Shown here: positions 15,772-23,851 of the stretch, piece after piece
Position numbering within the stretch: position 1 is the first letter of the stretch
Layout: each line of letters opens with the position of its first letter
Source: Ferrovum myxofaciens
GTDB lineage: Bacteria; Pseudomonadota; Gammaproteobacteria; Burkholderiales; Ferrovaceae
Reading direction: 5' to 3'
DNA: 45,681 nucleotides
NCBI RefSeq assembly: GCF_000735045.1
Contig: NZ_JPOQ01000059.1
Span: 1 to 45,681 of the forward strand
Translations under genes and position numbers: made by a program
Notes under the pieces: generated by a model
The model's input: only the letters and a program-made list of their open reading frames with translations
Told to the model about the DNA's origin: nothing
Database searches by the model: none

Positions 15772-17028
15772 CTACGCCGGACGGGTGAAATCGAATTCGA
15801 GTTCGGGCCCATGTCCCTGCATCAGTTCTGCCAGCACCTTTCCACTGCCCGTCCCCAAAGTCCAGCCGAGGGTCCCGTGGCCGGTATTGAGGAACAGATT
15901 TTCCCAGCGGGTGGGGCCGATCAGGGGGCAATTGGAAGGGGTGGCGGGACGTAGTCCTGTCCACGGGGTCATCTGCGAATAGTCGGCCAGGTGGGGGAAC
16001 AGTTGGCGGGCACGTTGAACCAGCGCTTCCAGACGGGTGCGGTTCAAACTGTGGTCGTAGCCGGAAAACTCGGCGGTGCCCGCCACGCGCAAGTGGTTAC
16101 CGAGGCGGGTGAAGACGATCTTGTGGGCATCATCGGTGATGCTGACCTGCAGAGAATTTTCCGGTTGGCATAGGGGCACGGTGATGGAATAGCCCTTGAC
16201 CGGATAAATCGGTAAACTCAGTCCGAGGGGCCGCAGCAAGGGGGCACTTTCGCTGCCCAGAGCTACCACCACCGCATCCACCTCCTGCAGATGCGGGGTG
16301 GTCTCCTGCTGCAGCCAGAGACCCTGGATGCGTTGAGCCTTGGTCTCAAAACCTGTTACCGTGGTTTTGTACTGAAAGTGTACGCCTCGGGCGGCGCATA
16401 AACGGGCCAAACCCTGCGTCCATAGACAGGCGTTTCCACTGCTGTCGCCTGGGGTATAGGTTGCCCCGTACCAATGTGGAAGGGCCTGAGCCAAGGCCGG
16501 TTCAAGGGCAAGGGCATCGGTCATGCTGATGGGACGACGTTCATAGCCCAGATCATTAACCCGCGCGGCGGCTTTTTCACCTCGGGCCAACGAGGCGGGT
16601 GAGTCATACAGATTGAGGATACCCCGGTCCAATCCTTCATAGGCCAGATCCAGTTCTGCACGCAGGGCATGAAAGGCGGCCCGGCTATATTGGCCCAGCG
16701 CCAGTAATTGATGGAAGTTACGAGTGCTGCGCCGGGAGGTACATTCGCGCAGAAAACGAAGACCCCAACTCCATTGGTGAGGATCGGCCTGGAGGCGAAA
16801 AAGCAGGGGAGAACTTTCGTGCTGGCGCCATTCCAGGATTTGGGGCAGGGTTTCCGGGGTGGCCCAGGGTTCTACGTGACCGGTGGACAGTTGTCCCCCA
16901 TTGGCAAAGGTGGTTTCGAGGGCCGCCTCAGATTGGCGCTCTACCACAGTCACCTCAAAGCCTGCCGCGCGCAGGTACCAGGCAGTACTGATGCCGATGA
17001 TTCCCGCTCCCAATACCGTGACGTGCAT
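15772..17028 (-). CDS. dadA: D-amino acid dehydrogenase, small subunit (FAD)
   Basis: A 418-residue flavoprotein that oxidises D-amino acids to 2-oxoacids, feeding electrons to the respiratory chain. The N terminus VTVLGAGIIGISTAWYLRAAGFEVTVVER binds FAD (GxGxxG, residues 7-12); FANGGQLSTGHVEPWATP and GLRPATPSNCPLIGPT… NTGHGTLGWTLGTGSGK are hallmark DadA motifs. AAGGA sits 8 bases before the ATG. No alanine racemase gene is adjacent. It diverges from ppa with overlapping promoters. Confidence 0.95.
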   Translation of the reverse strand: MHVTVLGAGIIGISTAWYLRAAGFEVTVVERQSEAALETTFANGGQLSTGHVEPWATPETLPQILEWRQHESSPLLFRLQADPHQWSWGLRFLRECTSRRSTRNFHQLLALGQYSRAAFHALRAELDLAYEGLDRGILNLYDSPASLARGEKAAARVNDLGYERRPISMTDALALEPALAQALPHWYGATYTPGDSSGNACLWTQGLARLCAARGVHFQYKTTVTGFETKAQRIQGLWLQQETTPHLQEVDAVVVALGSESAPLLRPLGLSLPIYPVKGYSITVPLCQPENSLQVSITDDAHKIVFTRLGNHLRVAGTAEFSGYDHSLNRTRLEALVQRARQLFPHLADYSQMTPWTGLRPATPSNCPLIGPTRWENLFLNTGHGTLGWTLGTGSGKVLAELMQGHGPELEFDFTRPA

Positions 17029-17051
17029 GACCGTTCCTTGCTCAAAGTATG

Positions 17052-17079
17052 AATTCTAGCAGACTGGGCAGGCTGTCAG
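17052..17079 (-). promoter_or_regulatory. dadA promoter
   Basis: On the minus strand, CTGACA (17079-17074), a 16-base spacer and the extended -10 TGCTAGAAT (17060-17052). It sits immediately beside the -10 of the rightward ppa promoter. Confidence 0.55.
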
Positions 17080-17083
17080 GCGC

Positions 17084-17089
17084 TATAAT
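17084..17089 (+). promoter_or_regulatory. ppa -10 element
   Basis: Perfect TATAAT with a poor -35, 62 bases before the ppa ATG. Predicted start near 17096, leaving a leader of about 55 bases. Confidence 0.55.
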
Positions 17090-17150
17090 CGGAGGGTACG
17101 CAGGGGGTGATTCCCTCTGCATTTTTTCATTCTGACCATAAGGATTGCTC

Positions 17151-17699
17151 ATGAATCTGGATCGTGTGCCTGCCGGGCGCAACCTGCCCACCGATTTCAA
17201 TGTCATCATCGAAATTCCCATGCATGGGGATCCCATCAAATACGAACTGGACAAGGAAACGGGTGCCATGTTCGTGGACCGTTTCATGTCCACCGCCATG
17301 CATTACCCCTGCAACTATGGATACATTCCTCAAACCCTCTCCCAGGATGGCGATCCGGTGGATGTGCTGGTGATCACCCCAGTGCCGCTGATCACCGGAG
17401 TGGTGGTGCGGTGTCGGGCTCTGGGCGTGCTGAAGATGACCGATGAAGCGGGACAGGATGCCAAGTTACTGGCTGTGCCTGTGGACAAACTCTGTACCTT
17501 GTATCGGCACCTTGAGCGGGTCGAGGACCTGCCGGAATTGACTTTGCAACAGATCGTGCATTTCTTCGAGCATTACAAGGACCTGGAAAAAGGCAAATGG
17601 GTCAAGGTAGAGGGCTGGGCGGGGCCTCAGGAAGCCCATGCAGAAATCCTATCCGGGGTGGAAAACCATCTTCGATCCCACCCTGCCGTGGGGGACTGA
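17151..17699 (+). CDS. ppa: Inorganic pyrophosphatase (family I)
   Basis: A 182-residue soluble enzyme that hydrolyses pyrophosphate to drive biosynthesis. The Mg-binding signature DGDPVDVLV is at about residues 65-73, preceded by the family's KYELDKETG and [11 protein letters not shown] motifs; [10 protein letters not shown] near the C terminus is also conserved. ATG 17151 follows AAGGA; a TTG six bases upstream is less likely. It ends one base from the stop of convergent bioC. Confidence 0.97.
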   Translation: MNLDRVPAGRNLPTDFNVIIEIPMHGDPIKYELDKETGAMFVDRFMSTAMHYPCNYGYIPQTLSQDGDPVDVLVITPVPLITGVVVRCRALGVLKMTDEAGQDAKLLAVPVDKLCTLYRHLERVEDLPELTLQQIVHFFEHYKDLEKGKWVKVEGWAGPQEAHAEILSGVENHLRSHPAVGD

Positions 17700-17700
17700 T

Positions 17701-18561
17701 CTAAGGCGCGGGACGAACTTCGATCACCGCTCGCCCGTCGGGTAAGGTGCGCGGTTGAGGCTTCCACGCCTGCCCGTAAATAACTTCCAGAGTGGTGGGT
17801 AACCCACTCGTTGAGCGTTGTTCCTCATAGGCACGGGTCATGCGCTGCCAGGCCTGCTGCCCCACCCAACTGGTTGGACGGGGCGCTGGCGCGGGACCTA
17901 GGGCGCGCAGATCCTGTAGAAGCAGATTCAGGTCCGGGTAATCGATGTGCAGATCCTCCCGTTCCATGACCGGATCGGCCAGTCGGGTCTGTACCAGCGC
18001 ATCGCCCAGATCGTGCATATCACTAAAAGGCCCCAGTCGATGCCTTCCCTCCGGCAGTTCACCCAGGGCTGGGCGCAACTCACGCAGGGTATCCGGCCCC
18101 AGGGTGGAGAACAGAAACAGTCCGCCGGGCGCAAGCACCCGCTCTACTTCGGTAAATACCTGCTCCATGGGAGTCCAGGGCAATAACAGGTGGGCCCAGA
18201 CCAGATCGATGCTGTGTCGGGCCAAAGGAAGTTGAAGCGCGCTGGCTGCCAGAGAAAAACGGGTGGGAGGCTGTCTCCATTTCGCCCACCAGGCGCGTTC
18301 CACAGGCACGGGAAGCAATTCGGGAACCCAGTCCACTTCCAGCAGGGTTGTGTCCGGAAAACGGTGCTGCAGGGCAAGGCCGGACCAGCCCCCGCCGGCT
18401 CCCAAATCGAGCAGACGGCGTGGAGCCAGCGTCACATACTCCAGACGGGTGAGCAGACGAGTGCCGATTTCTCGGCTCAGAAAGGGAGAGGGGTCTTTGG
18501 CGCGGGGAGAGTGGCGCAGGAAACCTCGGCGCAGACGCAGGATTTCCCGAGGGGTATCCAC
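17701..18561 (-). CDS. bioC: Malonyl-ACP O-methyltransferase BioC
   Basis: A 286-residue SAM-dependent methyltransferase that methylates malonyl-ACP to start pimelate synthesis for biotin. SAM motif I is LLDLGAGGGWSGLAL; the acidic residue LLEVDWVPE follows; GPDTLREL and DMHDLGDALV are BioC signatures. Starts with GTG at 18561, where the first G is also the last base of the bioB stop (TAG/GTG overlap of one base), so the two genes are translationally coupled. A long, proline-rich C-terminal end is unremarkable. Convergent with ppa. Confidence 0.92.
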   Translation of the reverse strand: MDTPREILRLRRGFLRHSPRAKDPSPFLSREIGTRLLTRLEYVTLAPRRLLDLGAGGGWSGLALQHRFPDTTLLEVDWVPELLPVPVERAWWAKWRQPPTRFSLAASALQLPLARHSIDLVWAHLLLPWTPMEQVFTEVERVLAPGGLFLFSTLGPDTLRELRPALGELPEGRHRLGPFSDMHDLGDALVQTRLADPVMEREDLHIDYPDLNLLLQDLRALGPAPAPRPTSWVGQQAWQRMTRAYEEQRSTSGLPTTLEVIYGQAWKPQPRTLPDGRAVIEVRPAP

Positions 18562-19550
18562 TACTCGGCGTGCAGGCCCAAACGCTCGAAGAGACGGCGA
18601 TCGCGCTGCATATCCTGATTGTCGGTGGTCAACAGCCGTTCCCCATAAAAAATGGAATTGGCGCCGGCCAGAAAACAGAGGGCCTGTAATTCATCGGACA
18701 ACCCTTCCCGACCTGCCGACAGGCGTACCCGTGAAAAAGGCAGGGCAATGCGCGCGCAGGCGATGGTGCGGACGAATTCGAGGGGGTCCAACGCCTCGGT
18801 TCCATACAAGGGGGTACCTTGCACTTGAACCAGCAGGTTGATAGGTACGGATTCCGGGGCAGGGTCGAGTTGAGTGAGTTCATAAATCAGACCGGCACGG
18901 TGGGCGCGGGTTTCGCCCATGCCGACGATGCCGCCGCAACAGACCTTCATACCCGCGCTACGCACGGCTTGCAGAGTATCGAGACGATCCTGAAACTGAC
19001 GGGTCTTTATGATATCCCCGTAAAATTCCCGGTCACTGTCCAGATTGTGATTGTAGTACTCCAGGCCGGCTTCTTTCAGACGCTCGGCCTGGGGGGGGCT
19101 CAGCATGCCCAGAGTGGCGCAGGTTTCCATACCCAGGTCACGCACCGCACGGACCATGTGGATGACCTGGTCCAGATCGTGTTCTTTGGGGCTGCGCCAT
19201 GCCGCACCCATGCAAAATCGCGTGGCCCCTGCCTCCTTGGCGCGTTGTGCGGCCTTCAGCACTTCATCCGTCGTGAGCAGCGACTGGCGCGCCAAGTCTG
19301 TGCTGTGATGGGCCGATTGAGGGCAATATCCGCAATCTTCGGGACAGCCCCCCGTCTTGATGGAGAGCAAGGTGGACAGTTGCACACCATTGGGATCGAA
19401 ATGGGCGCGGTGTACGGACTGGGCACGCCACAGCAGATCATTGAAGGGCAATTCAAAGAGCGCCGTCAGGGTGGTACGGGTCCAAACAGGCGCAGTGGAG
19501 GCGCTTTCTTGGAAGGAGAGAGGGGAGTGGAGGGGGCTATCATTCATCAT
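18561..19550 (-). CDS. bioB: Biotin synthase
   Basis: A 329-residue radical-SAM enzyme that inserts sulfur into dethiobiotin. Cys69, Cys73 and Cys76 in CPEDCGYC bind the 4Fe-4S cluster; residues for the 2Fe-2S site are in [18 protein letters not shown] and [13 protein letters not shown]. The N terminus is about 16 residues longer than E. coli BioB. No Shine-Dalgarno sequence precedes the ATGATG start (19550/19547), and a good promoter predicts transcription beginning at the start codon. An 8-G run lies at 19091-19098. bioA, bioD and bioF are not in this window. Confidence 0.97.
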   Translation of the reverse strand: MMNDSPLHSPLSFQESASTAPVWTRTTLTALFELPFNDLLWRAQSVHRAHFDPNGVQLSTLLSIKTGGCPEDCGYCPQSAHHSTDLARQSLLTTDEVLKAAQRAKEAGATRFCMGAAWRSPKEHDLDQVIHMVRAVRDLGMETCATLGMLSPPQAERLKEAGLEYYNHNLDSDREFYGDIIKTRQFQDRLDTLQAVRSAGMKVCCGGIVGMGETRAHRAGLIYELTQLDPAPESVPINLLVQVQGTPLYGTEALDPLEFVRTIACARIALPFSRVRLSAGREGLSDELQALCFLAGANSIFYGERLLTTDNQDMQRDRRLFERLGLHAE

Positions 19551-19558
19551 GGTAGCGG

Positions 19559-19587
19559 ATTGTCCGGTAACTGGAGGAAGGTGTCAA
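19559..19587 (-). promoter_or_regulatory. bioBC promoter, possibly giving a leaderless mRNA
   Basis: On the minus strand a perfect TTGACA (19587-19582), a 17-base spacer and GACAAT (19564-19559). The expected start is near 19552, one or two bases from the bioB ATG at 19550. The -35 abuts the comF ATG (19588) and the spacer covers the comF ribosome-binding site. Confidence 0.65.
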
Positions 19588-20310
19588 ATGTCGAGTGTTT
19601 CAAAGAAATGGGGCGGGTTGGGTTTCCAGGGGAAGGAAATCATCGAAAGGCTTACCCTGTGGCGGGCGAAGGGAGGGCAGGCTCTATGCCGTGTAGCGGT
19701 TTCTCCCTGTTTTCTCTGTGGCGTACCAGTGGGTACAGGGAGCACGCTCTGCGCTGCCTGTTGGGCATCCCTTCCCCGTTATGCCGAGACGCGTCGGCGT
19801 ACCCTGATGGGCGTAGGACGGGTGCAGGTGGGCTTTGATTATGTCTATCCGGTGGTTTCCCTGATTCGTGCCCTCAAGTTTGGTCAGGCGCTGTATCTCG
19901 CGCCAACTTTGGCCCAAGTCTGGCGGGAATTTCCCCTGCCCGCCTGTTTGCCTGATTGCGTGATTCCCATCCCCTTGTCGCGCCAACGCTGGCGCAGGCG
20001 CGGGTATAATCAGGCGCTCGAGTTGGCCCGTCCCTTGGCTCATTGGTTGCACTGTCCGGTGCAGAAAGGGTTGGTCCGTCTGCGGGCGACCCTGCCTCAG
20101 GCCGAACTGCCACGGGCAGCACGACAGAGCAATGTGGTGGGGGCTTTTCGTGCCAGTGCCCACTTGCAAGGACGGCAGGTGGCGCTGGTGGACGATGTAT
20201 TGACGACGGGGTCTACCCTCGAAGCGGCGACTGCAGCTTTGCACCAAGTGGGCGTAGGTGGGGTCGACGTGTGGGTCTGTGCCGAGGCGCCGGTACCGGA
20301 CTCTTTCTAA
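19588..20310 (+). CDS. comF: ComF family phosphoribosyltransferase-like protein
   Basis: A 240-residue protein with an N-terminal zinc ribbon (Cys41, Cys44, Cys55, Cys58 in CFLCG…CAACW) and a phosphoribosyltransferase domain. IPIPLSRQRWRRRGYNQALELARPLA and the PRPP loop VALVDDVLTTGSTL are diagnostic. ComF/GntX proteins are linked to DNA uptake in competent bacteria; the biochemical role is unsettled. GGAGGAAGG seven bases before ATG 19588 fixes the start. Divergent from bioB with only 37 bases between start codons. Confidence 0.92.
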   Translation: MSSVSKKWGGLGFQGKEIIERLTLWRAKGGQALCRVAVSPCFLCGVPVGTGSTLCAACWASLPRYAETRRRTLMGVGRVQVGFDYVYPVVSLIRALKFGQALYLAPTLAQVWREFPLPACLPDCVIPIPLSRQRWRRRGYNQALELARPLAHWLHCPVQKGLVRLRATLPQAELPRAARQSNVVGAFRASAHLQGRQVALVDDVLTTGSTLEAATAALHQVGVGGVDVWVCAEAPVPDSF

Positions 20311-20342
20311 AACGCAATGCGCCCAACAGACAAGGATTCCCC

Positions 20343-20807
20343 ATGTTCGATGTGGTACTGTACCAACCGGAAATTCCTCCCAATACCGGTAATATCATTC
20401 GTCTCTGTGCCAATACCGGAGCCCGTCTGCACCTTGTTTCTCCACTGGGCTTTGAGGTGAGTGATCGGCACTTGCGTCGGGCTGGACTGGACTACCATGA
20501 GCAAATGGTGCTGACGGTGCATCCCGATTGGGATGCCTGTCGCCAGACCCTGAGGGAACGGCGCTGGTTTCCGCTGACCACCCGGGGAAGTGGAAACCAT
20601 ACGGGCGCTCGCTATGAGCCTGGAGATGTATTTCTCTTTGGCCCGGAAACCCGGGGATTGCCCTTGTCTGTTCTGGAGGAGTTTGACAGATCGACCTGGA
20701 TTCGTCTGCCCATGCGTCCCCACAATCGTAGTCTCAACCTGTCCAATGCCGTGGCAGTGATGGTGTTTGAAGCTTGGCGGCAGCAGGAATTTTGTGGGGC
20801 TTTGTGA
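20343..20807 (+). CDS. trmL: tRNA (cytidine/uridine-34 2'-O)-methyltransferase
   Basis: A 154-residue SPOUT-class enzyme that methylates the wobble ribose in tRNA-Leu. Family motifs: VVLYQPEIPPNTGNIIRLCANTG at the start, RRAGLDYHE, FGPETRGLP and the C-terminal knot LPMRPHNRSLNLSNAVAVMVFEAWRQ. AAGGA lies eight bases before ATG 20343, and comF ends 32 bases upstream, so one transcript is likely. It converges on gpsA with a 10-base gap and no visible terminator. Confidence 0.95.
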   Translation: MFDVVLYQPEIPPNTGNIIRLCANTGARLHLVSPLGFEVSDRHLRRAGLDYHEQMVLTVHPDWDACRQTLRERRWFPLTTRGSGNHTGARYEPGDVFLFGPETRGLPLSVLEEFDRSTWIRLPMRPHNRSLNLSNAVAVMVFEAWRQQEFCGAL

Positions 20808-20817
20808 GGCGGGGCAT

Positions 20818-21801
20818 TCATTCCGCGCGCGGATCGCGCGCCAGCAACTGGAGGACGGCGTCCTGGACATTCAATGCACCGCTCAAGACTTTCTGAACCG
20901 TGGCAGTGATGGGCATTTCCACCCCGTGCTCCTGAGCCAGTTGAAGGGCTGCCGGCGCTGTGGGAACCCCTTCTGCCACATGACCAAGACTGGTCAGCAA
21001 GGGACCCAGTGGAAGCCCTTGGGCCAGCCCCTGTCCCACCTGGTAGTTGCGTGAGAGAGCCGTTGTACAGGTGAGGATCAGATCGCCCAAACCAGTCAGC
21101 CCCATGAAGGTCGTACGGTGTCCGCCCAGTACCATGCCGAGACGGGTGATTTCTGCCAACCCCCGGGTGATGAGAGCCGCTCGGGCATTCAGGCCCAGAC
21201 CCAGACCGTCGGAGAGCCCACTGGCGATGGCCATGACATTTTTCAGGGCCCCGGCAATTTCAACCCCCACCAGATCCGTACTCGAATAAAGGCGCAGGTG
21301 CGGGTGATGCAGGAGACGTGCCGTGCTTTGGGCAAAGGCTTCGTCGGCCGAGGCCAAGGTCAGGGCAGCAGGCAGTCCGGCCGCAATTTCCGTGGCGAAG
21401 GAGGGGCCGGAAAGTACGCCCTGCGGACCCTGTAACGCGGGGTGGGCACGAACGATCTGGTGGGGCAGGCGCCGTGTTCCTTGTTCCACCCCCTTGCAGG
21501 CCCACAAGAAAGGCAGGTAAGGACGCAGTACCGCAAGGGCGCTCAGGATTTCTTCCAGGGCGGCGACAGGAACCACCAGCAGTGCCAGGTCGGCATCTTG
21601 CAAGGCACTGGGTAAGTGGGATGAGAGTTGCAAGGAAGGGGGTAAGGCATGACCGGGCAGATAGCGACGGTTCTCTCGATCCAGGCGCAGGGCCTGGACT
21701 TGGATGGGGTCACGTCCCCAAAGGGTAACGGAATGAAACCCGCTCAGGGAAAGTGCCAGGGCCGTACCCCATGCACCCGTTCCCAGAACCGTGAGACGCA
21801 T
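20818..21801 (-). CDS. gpsA: Glycerol-3-phosphate dehydrogenase [NAD(P)+]
   Basis: A 327-residue enzyme that reduces dihydroxyacetone phosphate to sn-glycerol 3-phosphate for phospholipid synthesis. LTVLGTGAWGTALAL binds NAD(P); LWACKGVEQGT, VLSGPSFATEIAAGLP and the C-terminal domain motif GVEIAGALKNVMAIASGLSDGLGLG with the catalytic Lys are all present, as is GLGDLILTCT. It starts three bases after the secB stop, the usual betaproteobacterial order. Confidence 0.97.
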   Translation of the reverse strand: MRLTVLGTGAWGTALALSLSGFHSVTLWGRDPIQVQALRLDRENRRYLPGHALPPSLQLSSHLPSALQDADLALLVVPVAALEEILSALAVLRPYLPFLWACKGVEQGTRRLPHQIVRAHPALQGPQGVLSGPSFATEIAAGLPAALTLASADEAFAQSTARLLHHPHLRLYSSTDLVGVEIAGALKNVMAIASGLSDGLGLGLNARAALITRGLAEITRLGMVLGGHRTTFMGLTGLGDLILTCTTALSRNYQVGQGLAQGLPLGPLLTSLGHVAEGVPTAPAALQLAQEHGVEMPITATVQKVLSGALNVQDAVLQLLARDPRAE

Positions 21802-21804
21802 GGG

Positions 21805-22269
21805 TTACTGAACCGTGCTGGAGGCGGGCATAGCGTTTTGTTGAATTTGCTGGTGATAGAGCACTTCAAAATTGACCGGATTGAGAATGACCGGTGGGAA
21901 ACCGGCGCGGGTCGATAAATCAGAGACTACTTCACGCACATAGGGGAAAAGGATATTGGGGCAAGTCACATTCATCAGAATGGGCATGTCTTCCGCCGGA
22001 ATATTGAGAATGCGGAAAATCCCCGCCTGTTTGGCTTCCACCAGAAACAAGGTTTTATCAGTGATTTTGGCAGTGACGGTGACGGTAACGGTGCACTGAT
22101 AAAGCCCTTCTTCGATGGATTGATTATCGTTGGTGAGTTGGATCTCGATTTGCGGAGTCTCCCGTTCCAGGAATATCTTGGGGGCAAGAGGCATTTCCAA
22201 AGAGGAATCCTGCAGATAGATCTTTTCGATGGAGAACATGGGCGTGTTGGTTTGTCCGTTTTGGGTCAT
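21805..22269 (-). CDS. secB: Protein-export chaperone SecB
   Basis: A 154-residue tetrameric chaperone that keeps preproteins unfolded and delivers them to SecA. MFSIEKIYLQDSSLEMP, LVEAKQAGIFRI and the conserved CPNILFPYVREVVSDLSTRAGFPPVILNPVNF are diagnostic, with the acidic patch residues for SecA contact in the beta sheet (about residues 40-60). Part of a leftward run rhodanese–grxC–secB–gpsA. Confidence 0.97.
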   Translation of the reverse strand: MTQNGQTNTPMFSIEKIYLQDSSLEMPLAPKIFLERETPQIEIQLTNDNQSIEEGLYQCTVTVTVTAKITDKTLFLVEAKQAGIFRILNIPAEDMPILMNVTCPNILFPYVREVVSDLSTRAGFPPVILNPVNFEVLYHQQIQQNAMPASSTVQ

Positions 22270-22310
22270 GGTGCGTAGTCCTGGCGTGAGGTCAATAAAA
22301 AAATGAAAGT

Positions 22311-22571
22311 TCAGGCATTGTCTAACAGGGGATCGAGCAGGCCTTGACGGTCCAGTGCGGCGAGATCGTCAAATCCCCCCACATGGGTCTGGCCAATATA
22401 AATTTGCGGAACGGTGCGGCACCCGGTACGATGAATCATCGCATCACGCTCGGCGAGGTCCAGATCAATGCGGATTTTTTCGATGGAAGTGACACCCTTG
22501 TGCGTCAGCAATTTTTCAGCCATAACGCAATAAGGGCAAAGCGCAGTGCAATACATTTGAACATGGGGCAT
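22311..22571 (-). CDS. grxC: Glutaredoxin 3
   Basis: An 86-residue dithiol glutaredoxin with active site CPYC at residues 12-15, the cis-proline TVPQIYIG and the glutathione-binding GGFDDL. ATG 22571 is chosen because the longer upstream frame runs through the rhodanese gene in another frame and carries no family sequence. The ribosome-binding site is weak, so translation may depend on the rhodanese gene, whose stop is eight bases upstream. Confidence 0.95.
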   Translation of the reverse strand: MPHVQMYCTALCPYCVMAEKLLTHKGVTSIEKIRIDLDLAERDAMIHRTGCRTVPQIYIGQTHVGGFDDLAALDRQGLLDPLLDNA

Positions 22572-22579
22572 TGGGGTAC

Positions 22580-23011
22580 TCACTGCGGAGAAGAAGGATG
22601 GGCGATGGGCAGGTTTGCCTCGACCCATGCCGTCATTCCTCCCTTGAGAACGAAAATATCCACAAAGCCCGCCTTGAGCAGAATTTGACGGGCAGTTCCG
22701 GTGCTTTGGGCGGAGGCCACCAATAGAACGGGACGTTCTTTCCACTGGGACAGTTCTGCTCTGTGCGCGTTCAGTTCATCGGTGGGATAGTGGCGGGCAT
22801 TGGGTAGATGACCCAGGGCAAAATCCTTTTCCCGGCGCAGATCGATGACGAGGGCATGGCGCTGATTGAGCAGTTGGATGGCTTGGAGGGTAGTCACGGA
22901 TTTTTCCTGGGCAATCAGGGATTGGACTTCGGGCCACACCAGCATCAGGCCACTGGCCAGCACCAGCACAACCAGCGCGACGTGTTGCAATAGAAAATCC
23001 AGCACGGTCAT
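22580..23011 (-). CDS. Membrane-anchored rhodanese-like domain protein lacking the catalytic cysteine
   Basis: A 143-residue protein with one N-terminal transmembrane helix (residues 9-28) and a single rhodanese domain: VIDLRREKDFALGHLPNARHYP and the C-terminal VFVLKGGMTAWVEANLP-type motif (read here as IFVLKGGMTAWVEANLP). The active loop, normally CxxGxRS after a hydrophobic strand, reads LLVASAQSTGTA; the entire protein contains no cysteine. Sulfur transfer by the usual persulfide is therefore impossible. Position upstream of grxC-secB-gpsA matches the catalytically competent orthologues of other betaproteobacteria. Confidence 0.85.
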   Translation of the reverse strand: MTVLDFLLQHVALVVLVLASGLMLVWPEVQSLIAQEKSVTTLQAIQLLNQRHALVIDLRREKDFALGHLPNARHYPTDELNAHRAELSQWKERPVLLVASAQSTGTARQILLKAGFVDIFVLKGGMTAWVEANLPIAHPSSPQ

Positions 23012-23083
23012 TTCCTTCGGATATCCAAAAATTCCCCCATTTTACTGAGATCCGTGTTTTCATGTGTAAAAGAACCTCTGACG

Positions 23084-23758
23084 ATGAGAAATTCCATGAA
23101 TTCTCCCTTCCCTGCCGGGCCAGAAGATTCCCCCGTAAGTCTTGATCAGAAAGGGATTTGGGATAAGGCAATACAGGCTTTGAAGGGAATCGATGTGCCC
23201 CTGGACGTTCTGATGGCTCGTTACGACCGACCGACATGGACGGAGGCGGGGAGCGCCTTTCAGACCTTGGCGCGCGCCATCACCGGTCAGCAGATCTCGG
23301 TTCGGGCGGCCGATTCCCTCTGGAAACGGTTCTCTGCTCTCGGCGCCGTGGAACCCGCTGCGGTTCGGGACCTCAGTCTCGAAGAATTGCGCCAATGCGG
23401 GTATTCCTCGCGAAAAGTGGATTATCTCAAGGATCTGGCACGGCATTTCAGTACGGGGTTGGTGACGGAAGCGGAGTTGCGTGCCGCTTCCGATGCGCAG
23501 GTACACGCACTTCTCACACGAGTACATGGAATCGGGCGGTGGAGTACGGAGATGTTCCTGATCTTTTATCTTCGTCGCCCAGACGTTTTTCCGGTGGCGG
23601 ATCTGGGGTTGCAGCGTGCGCTGCGCCTTCATTTTTCCGGACTGAAGGAGGCTCCCGTGCCAGACCTGGTCTCGTATGCGGAACGCTGGCGTCCGTGGCG
23701 GAGTGTGGTGACCTGGGTGTTATGGCGTAGTCTCGACCCGGTGGAGGTCATCTATTGA
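23084..23758 (+). CDS. DNA-3-methyladenine glycosylase (AlkA/HhH-GPD type)
   Basis: A roughly 224-residue base-excision repair glycosylase. FQTLARAITGQQISVRAAD is the HhH-GPD entry motif, the helix-hairpin-helix is LTRVHGIGRWSTEMFLIF, and the catalytic aspartate lies in FPVADLGLQRAL. It has no C-terminal 4Fe-4S cysteines, so it is AlkA-like rather than Nth/MutY-like. Start is uncertain among GTG 23054, ATG 23084 and ATG 23096; none has a strong ribosome-binding site. It lies between the rhodanese operon and gpmA, which are often direct neighbours in betaproteobacteria. Confidence 0.85.
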   Translation: MRNSMNSPFPAGPEDSPVSLDQKGIWDKAIQALKGIDVPLDVLMARYDRPTWTEAGSAFQTLARAITGQQISVRAADSLWKRFSALGAVEPAAVRDLSLEELRQCGYSSRKVDYLKDLARHFSTGLVTEAELRAASDAQVHALLTRVHGIGRWSTEMFLIFYLRRPDVFPVADLGLQRALRLHFSGLKEAPVPDLVSYAERWRPWRSVVTWVLWRSLDPVEVIY

Positions 23759-23789
23759 GCGCTCTTCCACGCATGGAATTCCCCTGCTG

Positions 23790-23807
23790 AGAAAGCCGGG
23801 GCTTTCT
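23790..23807. repeat. Small hairpin between the glycosylase gene and gpmA
   Basis: AGAAAGC, loop CGGG, GCTTTCT. There is no T tract, so it is a weak terminator candidate at best. Its right edge touches the gpmA extended -10. Confidence 0.4.
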
Positions 23808-23815
23808 GATAGAAT
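23807..23815 (+). promoter_or_regulatory. gpmA extended -10 promoter
   Basis: TGATAGAAT, identical to the tsaD candidate on the other strand at 29230-29238. Predicted start near 23822, 30 bases before the ATG. Confidence 0.5.
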
Positions 23816-23851
23816 GGAGAGATTACGTCGAGAAGAGTGTCAGGATTGACT

